A DNA stretch of 64,000 bases from Chaetorhynchus papuensis (lineage: Eukaryota; Chordata; Aves; Passeriformes; Rhipiduridae): assembly GCA_013396525.1 (NCBI GenBank), contig VWYX01000012.1, positions 2,791,470-2,855,469 of the forward strand, given 5' to 3'. The first letter of the stretch is position 1; every line of letters starts with the position of its first letter. The notes under the pieces are model-generated. The model saw only the letters and a list, made by a program, of their open reading frames with translations, had not been told where the DNA came from and searched no databases. Below, in pieces: positions 58,901 to 64,000 of this stretch. The position numbers and the translations under genes were made by a program.

Positions 58901-61900
58901 TAAAAGCAGTTTGTCTGTGATATTTGTAGGCAACAGCACAGGGTACTACTGGAATTTATTGTATCCTGAGTAAATAGTCAAGGAGCAATACATGACAGAC
59001 TTCCCAGTCTTAGTGTTGTGACTGTGTGGGAACTTAGTCTGAGAAATCTCTGTGAAGACAGTGGGGTTTTTGGATTATATTGACTTTGAAACTGGCAAGA
59101 AGTCAAATGCAGCATAAAAAGTCTCTGGTTTTATGTGTTCTTGTCTGGATTTGGCAGTTCTTGAGTCTCACCATCTGAAGTGTTCTGACTGTCTCACCTC
59201 AGAAAGACTCCCTGCAAAGTCCTCATTGTATCTCCATAGAGTTTCTGGTGCCTTTAATGCCATATTTTGTGATGCACAGGCAGATCTGGATGCCAGTAAT
59301 GGGAGTTTTTGAATTAGGTCATTTGTGGTAAGGCCACATTTGTGGAGATCTGGTTCCTTGTGTGTAGTTCTGGAAGCGCTGTACAGAATGGGACTTGGTT
59401 GGTTCACAGGGGAGTTCTCATGTAGGTTTTTTCATATTTTTGATTATGTGAGTGTATGGCCTGTTCTTCGTGGTAGCAGCAGGGAAGGGAAGTGTTGCTG
59501 CTGGCCCAGAAGCCTCCCTGTTGTGATCAGACACAGAATGTTTTTCACTGCTTTTGTAGGATTTGTCCAGGTTGATGATGGCCGGAAGGTTGTGTTCGTC
59601 CCGGGTTTCTCTGTCCCGCTGACAGTCATGAAATCGGACGGAGGTTACACGTATGACACATCAGACCTGGCTGCTCTGAAGCACAGGCTGCGTGAAGAGA
59701 AGGGTGAAATCCTTATCTACGTTGTCGATAGTGGCCAGGTGAGTACACCACCCTCTGCTGTAACTGTTGGTGCAGGTCATCACAAAGTGTGTGAAATGAT
59801 GGATGCAACAGTAGAACACCACAGGGTCTTCAGTGTGATTGGTATATTTACTCCTTATCTGAGCAGTGATGGGAATTAGCCAGTTGCTGCTTCTGTAAAG
59901 CTGGAAAACTCTTGGAAAGGTTGAACTTTCTGAAGCAGAATTTGTCTGGGGAGCTGGAAACATTTTAAGTCTTACTGTGAGAGTATCGTTGTGAGTAGAA
60001 TAAAGCTGTGAAGAAACTGCACCTGGAGGAGTGGTTTGAAAACCAGTTGTTGGTGTTTATTCCTTGCAGTCTGTGCATTTCCAAACAGTGTTTGCAGCTG
60101 GACAGATGATGGGCTGGTATGATCCCAAAGTCACCAGAGTGGCCCATGCTGCCTTCGGAGTGGTGCTGGGAGAAGACAAGTAAGTGTCTGGGTGTAGTTT
60201 TTCCTCTTTACGTGCCTTGGTGAGAAAGTTTGAGTGAATGCAGGGCATTTGCCGTCATTTGTTGACAAGTGCGTATGTGGCACACCAAAAAAAACCCAAA
60301 AGAAAGCACTGCATCCTGTGCTGTTACCTGTAACTGATTCATTTTGTTCAATGTCATTGTCCTTGACCCACCCAGTCACTGGTGCTGTGGTCACGTTCCC
60401 TCTTGGGCCTGGCTTCTGCTGCCTGGCATTTGGGGAGGGGCTCTTGGATTGGCTGGTGGAAGCTAATGTGGTACTGGGAGATGGCAGTGGTAAAGGCCAC
60501 GATTTCCATTACTTTCTACCTGCTTCATGGTAGATGAAACAAAAGTTGGGAAAAGTCTGGCACTGGTATTGTGTCCTGCCTAATGTCTGGAACTGGACAG
60601 TTCTGACTGTTGAATCCTTCCTGGCCCTTCCTGCTGACCACGCTGTGGGTGTTCTCTCAGTTTTGTAGCTGTCTGTGTGATGGCAATTTCTTCAATACAA
60701 AGGGCTTCACCATGTGCTTTTTTCCTAAGCTTACTGGGCACTAGGCAGAGGGTGGAAGTGTTTTGCCTCTTAGGCAGGTGGTCATTCTGGGTGTGTGTTT
60801 TCAGGAAAAAGTTCAAAACTCGTTCAGGGGACACAGTGCGTCTCATGGACCTGCTGGAGGAAGGGCTGAAACGAGCCATGGACAAGCTGAAAGACAAGGA
60901 ACGGGACAAGGTAGTTGGGAAAAATTGCTTGTCTTTCCTGAGAACTTCCCAGATGTGCTCACAGACTTATGGTCTCTGCATTGCTTAGTGAGGTTGCTGT
61001 CTGTCTTGCTTCCTGATGGCCTGCAGAGAACTGGACAGTGTGGGACATGGAATGTAACAAGGACCAAACTGTCCAAGCACAATGTGAGGCAGTGGAATTG
61101 GGAAGTGCAGAGTAAGGTGAAAGTGAAAAGTCTATTTTTAAACAGGAACATGAGGAAGCACAGGAAAAAAAAAATCACCGTGAAAATCTCCAAAGTGCTC
61201 ACAGGAGTCAGGCACCAAGTGCTTTGCCCACCTGCCACTGTTCCAGCAGAGAGGGGTTTGCAAGTGTTTGGACTGTCCAAAATGCTCCGTAAGGGTAGGA
61301 GGACTGGACATTTGTTATGTGTACATGCAGTTTGTAAAAGAAGGAGGAACACAGCACATCACACCTGGCAGGTTGTGGGGCACTGTGGGCTGTCAGAAGA
61401 GGGAGTCAGCCCTAATCTGAGCAGGGCTGTGGTGCCAGTGGATTGCAGGAGAAGCAAGGGGTGGGTGTGGGGTTGTCTGGTGCCCTGAAGCAGAGAGGTG
61501 TGTGTGAACTGAGCAGCAGGTGGGTAAATCCCCTCAGCATCCTGGGCTGTCCTCCTGAGCCCTGCTGAGAGACCAGGGCTGTGTGTTGTGCTTTGCTTTT
61601 CCTCCTGACTGCTGCCTGTTTTGAAATTGCACCAGGTGCTGACGCCAGAAGAGCTGAAAGCTGCCCAGAGGTCGGTGGCTTTTGGATGCATTAAATATGC
61701 AGATCTGTCCCACAACAGACTGAACGATTACGTGTTCTCCTTCGACAAGATGCTGGATGACCGAGGGAACACGGCTGCCTATTTGCTCTATGCCTTCACA
61801 CGGATCAGGTGTGTGGGGTGCAGGGAACTGCTGGAGTTGGTGCTGGTGCTCTCTGCATCTGTTTCACAAAGGGACATGTGGGCAGAGGGGTGACAGTCAC

Positions 61901-63087
61901 ATCTGTGCTGTTGGGGGCGTTTGGTAAGAGAAGCCAGCTACACTGGTATGCACCGCAGACAAGATTTTATTTGTCATTGCACACAATGAGTCCAGTGCCA
62001 CCTGAAATGGCTCCTCTGTGTGACACACAGCCCGGGGTTGGGGGAACTGTGGGAGTTTCTGGCAATCAAAGAATTTAGGTGGTTGGAAAAGGGTGCATCT
62101 GTGTTCCAGCTGCTGCTCAGCTCAGGTATTGCCAGACCCCCCAGTTTTTCTGGCACCCTGAGCCCTGGTTTGCTTGGCAGCATCAGCTGTCCTTGCTGAT
62201 GCAGGTTCCCAGAGCCCATCCCTCCTTGTTCCTCTGCAGTGCCCTGCTGGATCTCCCTGAGGGCACCCCCAGGGCTGACTGTCCTCTTTGGCCTGGTCAC
62301 CCAGGACTGGGCAAGGGAGCCCAGGCTGGCCCTGGGCAGTGGGTCCCTCACAAGCAGACTCTGTTTTGGACCATTCCAGGGCTATTGCTCGCCTGGCCAA
62401 TATCGATGAGCAGATGCTGCGGAAGGCAGCCAGGGAGGAGGTGCTTATCCTTGACCATGAGAAGGAGTGGAAACTGGGCAAGTGCATCCTGAGGTTTCCT
62501 GAGATCCTGCAGAAGATCCTGGACGACTTGTTATTGCATACACTCTGTGACTACCTGTATGAGCTGGCCACCACCTTCACTGAGTTCTACGACAGCTGCT
62601 ACTGCGTTGAGAAGGACAGGCAGACTGGTGAGTGTTGGCCAGGGGGTGCTGAGTGTGCCTGTGTCACATCCTGTGGTGGAGGCACTCTCGGGGGTGTTAC
62701 CCTGTGTTGGAAGGGCTGTTGTCATTCTACTGTGTCCATGTGGGAGGACTGGCAGAGACTGGCAGAGCCCATGTTGTCACTGGGCTGGAAGGTTGAGCAG
62801 AGTTGGGAGCAGCCAGGCACCTGGAAACAGGAGGGCTGGTCAGTCTGCCTGGCTTGGGGAGAGCAGGAAGGGCTCCATGTGCAAGTCCAGGGCCAGGCTG
62901 TGGGTGGAGGGGCCTCCCCTGGGGAAGGTACTGTTGTTCTGAGCAGCTACTCCAGCTCCTCTGTCTGTGTTTTCCAGGCCAGATCGTGAAGGTGAACATG
63001 TGGAGGCTGCTGCTGTGCGAAGCCACTGCCACCGTCATGGCCAAAGGATTCGACATCCTGGGGATTAAGCCTGTGGAGAGGATGTAG
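46386..63087 (+). CDS. RARS1: RARS1, cytoplasmic arginyl-tRNA synthetase, complete
   Basis: This encodes the class I synthetase that attaches arginine to tRNA-Arg in the cytosol. In vertebrates the long form sits in the multi-synthetase complex through its N-terminal leucine-zipper extension, and a short form starting at Met73 is free. Fifteen coding exons: 46386-46430, 51599-51733, 52238-52426, 55651-55762, 56750-56850, 57271-57392, 57717-57837, 58145-58274, 58595-58699, 59560-59738, 60070-60179, 60805-60910, 61636-61808, 62380-62627, 62978-63087. The product is 661 residues (human 660): complex-binding helix 1-72, Arg-specific N-terminal domain about 75-160, Rossmann catalytic core with the HVGH signature at 209-212, and anticodon-binding helical domain from about 525. 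The start ATG has A at -3 and G at +4. The mitochondrial paralogue RARS2 would lack the N-terminal helix. Confidence 0.97.
46431..51598. other. RARS1 intron 1
   Basis: 5.2 kb. The first 0.5 kb belongs to the CpG island and includes GGACA-type pentamer runs at 46445-46470. An antisense CR1 occupies 48431-48760. No exon recognised in the remainder. Confidence 0.85.
48431..48760 (-). mobile_element. CR1 LINE fragment, antisense, other subfamily
   Basis: The + strand begins TCACAGAATCATAGCATACA, then AAACTAAACCATGTTGTTAA, CAGATGCTCCTTGAACTCTT and GTCACCAGAGAGAGGAGA, the reverse complement of a CR1 3' region distinct from the copies at 6255 and 45688. The far end is approximate. Confidence 0.82.
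51599..51733 (+). CDS. RARS1: RARS1 exon 2: complex-binding helix
   Basis: It encodes 45 codons beginning ENEIKLLTAEIERLKNFGCL, with Leu at heptad-like spacing, ending YRLNFLKK. In mammals this helix anchors the long form in the multi-synthetase complex. Borders are TTTCAG and GTAAAG. Confidence 0.96.
51734..52237. other. RARS1 intron 2
   Basis: 0.5 kb with nothing recognised beyond the splice sites. Confidence 0.85.
52238..52426 (+). CDS. RARS1: RARS1 exon 3, with the Met73 internal start
   Basis: It reads SLQEERSKSTKSMININSCL and on through DLENPPLVVTPSQQPKFGDY to SAMGISQ. Met73 (52274-52276) matches the human start of the free enzyme and has A at -3. The rest begins the Arg-specific N-terminal domain. 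Borders are TTTCAG and GTAAAT. Confidence 0.97.
53540..53870. other. CpG-rich patch inside RARS1 intron 3
   Basis: About two dozen CpG dinucleotides fall in 330 bases, against the CpG-poor intron around it. No reading frame of note spans it. A promoter, an insert of foreign repeat or a solo LTR are all possible; none is shown. Confidence 0.55.
53597..54285. repeat. Diverged direct duplication, ~580-bp offset
   Basis: Three blocks recur in the same order: GGCAGCAC (53597 and 54181), a 22-base block matching at 20 positions (53613-53634 and 54192-54213), and CTCATTAGCATATT (53689-53702 and 54272-54285). Confidence 0.7.
54835..54905 (+). mobile_element. CR1 3'-end fragment
   Basis: GTTGGACTAGGTGATCTTCA, then AAGGTCTGTTCCAACCCAAA and CCACTCTGATG, matches the last ~60 bases of CR1. 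Confidence 0.7.
55065..55113. repeat. Imperfect (TTTA)n simple repeat
   Basis: TTTATTTATTTATTCATTTA and a second cluster TTATTTATTTATTAA, with a few substitutions between. Confidence 0.85.
55651..55762 (+). CDS. RARS1: RARS1 exon 4
   Basis: It reads ILLKTREQKVIPREIAEKIA and KNIPANECIEKVEIAGP, ending one base into a Gly codon before GTGAGA. It is part of the N-terminal tRNA-contacting domain. Confidence 0.96.
55763..56749. other. RARS1 intron 4
   Basis: 1.0 kb with no recognised repeat, RNA gene or regulatory site. Confidence 0.8.
56750..56850 (+). CDS. RARS1: RARS1 exon 5
   Basis: After the split Gly codon it reads FINVHLRKDFVSKQLSSLLI, then NGVQPPATGKRKK, ending in phase 0 before GTACAG. 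GPGFINVHL is a family signature just before the catalytic core. Confidence 0.96.
57271..57392 (+). CDS. RARS1: RARS1 exon 6: HIGH-motif exon
   Basis: It reads [20 protein letters not shown] and STIIGESMSRLFEFAGHDVL. HVGH (57313-57324) is the class I signature that holds ATP. The acceptor CATGTCCAAG follows a weak, interrupted pyrimidine tract but is the only one that keeps frame and similarity. Confidence 0.96.
57717..57837 (+). CDS. RARS1: RARS1 exon 7: catalytic core
   Basis: After the split Arg codon it reads LNHLGDWGTQFGMLIAHLQD and KFPDYLTVSPPIGDLQTFYK. The N-H-x-G-D-W-G-T-Q block is diagnostic for ArgRS. The donor is GTATGT. Confidence 0.97.
58145..58274 (+). CDS. RARS1: RARS1 exon 8
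   Basis: It reads ESKRRFDTEEEFKKRAYQCV through LLQSKNPDIIKAWNLICDVS, ending one base into a Glu codon before GTGACT. It is close to human throughout. Confidence 0.95.
58595..58699 (+). CDS. RARS1: RARS1 exon 9
   Basis: After the split Glu codon it reads FQKIYNCLDITIIERGESFY and QDMMKDIVKEFEDK. The ERGESFYQD block is conserved. Borders are CTCAAG and GTGAGG. Confidence 0.95.
59560..59738 (+). CDS. RARS1: RARS1 exon 10: catalytic core
   Basis: After the split Gly codon it reads FVQVDDGRKVVFVPGFSVPL and TVMKSDGGYTYDTSDLAALK. SDGGYTYDTSDLAA is an ArgRS active-site block. It ends VDSGQ in phase 0 before GTGAGT. Confidence 0.97.
60070..60179 (+). CDS. RARS1: RARS1 exon 11
   Basis: It reads SVHFQTVFAAGQMMGWYDPK, then VTRVAHAAFGVVLGED, ending two bases into a Lys codon before GTAAGT. 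HAxFGVVLGEDK leads into the second class I signature region. Confidence 0.97.
60805..60910 (+). CDS. RARS1: RARS1 exon 12: KMSK-equivalent loop
   Basis: It reads KKFKTRSGDTVRLMDLLEEG and LKRAMDKLKDKERDK. The place of the class I KMSKS loop is taken by the Lys/Arg/Ser-rich KKFKTRSG, as in other eukaryotic ArgRS. Borders are TTTCAG and GTAGTT. Confidence 0.96.
61636..61808 (+). CDS. RARS1: RARS1 exon 13: core to anticodon domain
   Basis: It reads VLTPEELKAAQRSVAFGCIK, then YADLSHNRLNDYVFSFDKML and ends AFTRI. FDKMLDDRGNTAAYLLYA opens the anticodon-binding helices. The donor GTGTGT is less usual but keeps frame with the next exon. Confidence 0.96.
62380..62627 (+). CDS. RARS1: RARS1 exon 14: anticodon-binding domain
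   Basis: It encodes AIARLANIDEQMLRKAAREE through LDHEKEWKLGKCILRFPEIL to CYCVEKDRQT. This is the helical DALR-type domain that reads the tRNA-Arg anticodon loop. Borders are TTCCAG and GTGAGT. Confidence 0.97.
62978..63087 (+). CDS. RARS1: RARS1 exon 15: C-terminus
   Basis: After the split Gly codon it reads QIVKVNMWRLLLCEATATVM and AKGFDILGIKPVERM, then TAG at 63085-63087. The end matches human (PVQRM) with one change. Confidence 0.98.
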
Positions 63088-63106
63088 CAGTTCCCTGTGG
63101 AATGAC

Positions 63107-63112
63107 AATAAA
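63107..63112 (+). terminator. RARS1: Poly(A) signal of RARS1
   Basis: AATAAA begins 20 bases after the stop codon and is followed at 63131-63144 by TTGTGTCTGTCTGT, a GT-rich downstream element. A second AATAAA lies at 63169-63174. Confidence 0.85.
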
Positions 63113-63129
63113 GGGACTAAACAACTGGA

Positions 63130-64000
63130 ATTGTGTCTGTCTGTTGGAATGGGGTTGTGGTAAGGGAAAATAAAGAAAAGTAGAGGGGGAGGAAGGAGTG
63201 CAAGGGAGAGAAAAGGAGTGTGGCTTCAGCAGCTGCAGGTGCAGAGGCAAACGAGTGGCTGTGAGCACAGCTCAGAGCAATTCTCGGTGCAGGAGCCAAA
63301 GCCCATGAACTCAGAACACCCAAGGGTACCTGCAGGAAACCCTCTAGCCATGGTACAGCCACCCACGCTCCCAGAGCCAACCATACTCTGATTCATACTC
63401 CCTCCATCCACTCTACCTTATGTGCCAGGTATGTGCCAGGTCACCCAGCCTTTGATGTCATCTCTGATGGTGTGGGGAGGCAGGCAGCAGTTTTACCTGG
63501 AGGAGCAGGAAGCCCAGGGGAGGAGCAGATCAGTTAAACTGCATTCCCTCTGAGGAAAACACAAGGGAAATGCCTTTCCCTTCAGCAGCAATGTTTTGAA
63601 TCCCTACGGAGTTGGCAATCCTCTTTGTGCAGTGCGTATCATTCTTGGGCAACTACAAGGAGCCACAGCTCCTGCCTTTGCCTTGGGGTTTGTTGGAGGC
63701 TCTGCTCTGAGCCTCCTAAAAAAACTGCCAGAGTCCTAAGGCAGCACAGAAATGCAGCTGTGGTACCACTGGAGGGGAGGTGTTGCATTGATGCAGGTGC
63801 TCACTGACTTATGTGCGTGTTTATATATGTACATACATTTATCTATCCGTATCTATAGATACAAGAGATCTATATTGGGATCTTCCACGTACAGAGAGCA
63901 GGGGAGGGCTTGGCTGTCACAGCTGGTCAGTGTCCAGCACCTCGTGGTGGGCACCAGCTGGCACTTCACCACACAGACCTGTGCAAATGCACTCCCGGTG
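63130..64000. other. Intergenic DNA downstream of RARS1
   Basis: No gene recognised. A 14-bp palindrome GTATCTATAGATAC is at 63849-63862 in a TA-rich stretch. In human the next genes are FBLL1 and PANK3; neither is visible here. Confidence 0.75.

Larger units (their letters stand above)
56851..62977. other. RARS1 introns 5-14
   Basis: Ten short introns (0.3-0.9 kb): 56851-57270, 57393-57716, 57838-58144, 58275-58594, 58700-59559, 59739-60069, 60180-60804, 60911-61635, 61809-62379, 62628-62977. I see no transposon, RNA gene or other exon in them. Confidence 0.75.

Noticed and set aside
60805..60840. Loss of the KMSKS motif as a sign that RARS1 is defective
   Set aside because: Eukaryotic ArgRS enzymes normally lack a canonical KMSKS here, and the KKFKTRSG loop matches the human enzyme.
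1..64000. tRNA, rRNA, CRISPR arrays or bacterial-style operons
   Set aside because: I saw no cloverleaf with a GGTTCGA-type arm, no rRNA sequence and no regularly spaced repeat array. The window is animal chromosomal DNA.

Overview
The window is ordinary vertebrate chromosomal DNA, almost certainly avian. Several 5'-truncated CR1 (chicken repeat 1) LINE copies with the typical ATTCTATG-like tails are present, introns are short for vertebrate genes, and the two genes encode proteins very close to human KIBRA and cytoplasmic arginyl-tRNA synthetase. CR1 also occurs in turtles and crocodilians, so 'bird' is an inference, and I do not name a species.

Layout. Positions 1-8825 are the 3' part of WWC1 intron 1; exon 1, which carries the first WW domain, lies upstream of the window. 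WWC1 exons 2-23 run on the + strand from 8826 to 44876 and end in the PDZ ligand ADDV. A short 3' UTR follows, with poly(A) signals at 45202 and 45532. After less than 1 kb, which holds an antisense CR1 and two long polypyrimidine runs, comes the CpG-rich promoter of RARS1 (46210-46960). All 15 RARS1 coding exons lie on the + strand from 46386 to 63087, and a poly(A) signal follows 20 bases after the stop codon. The last ~0.9 kb is downstream intergenic DNA with no recognisable gene. The head-to-tail order WWC1 then RARS1 is the same as on human 5q34.

How complete the models are. Every listed exon has AG/GT borders, and the reading phases join without a break. The 22 WWC1 exons give 1080 codons after the Arg split with exon 1, so about 1120 residues if exon 1 is as in human. 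The RARS1 exons give 661 residues (human 660). I see no frameshift, premature stop or pseudogene sign. The two genes are not functionally linked: WWC1 is a Hippo-pathway, polarity and memory-related scaffold, and RARS1 charges tRNA-Arg.

Nothing in the window looks like a new genetic system. The points most worth a second look are: an ATG-free leader between Met1 and Met73 of RARS1, which fits leaky scanning to the short free enzyme; two perfect hairpins and a 22-bp repeat shared between WWC1 introns; a CpG-rich, internally duplicated patch in RARS1 intron 3; and the crowded WWC1-RARS1 junction with a CR1 copy and polypyrimidine tracts against the RARS1 promoter.
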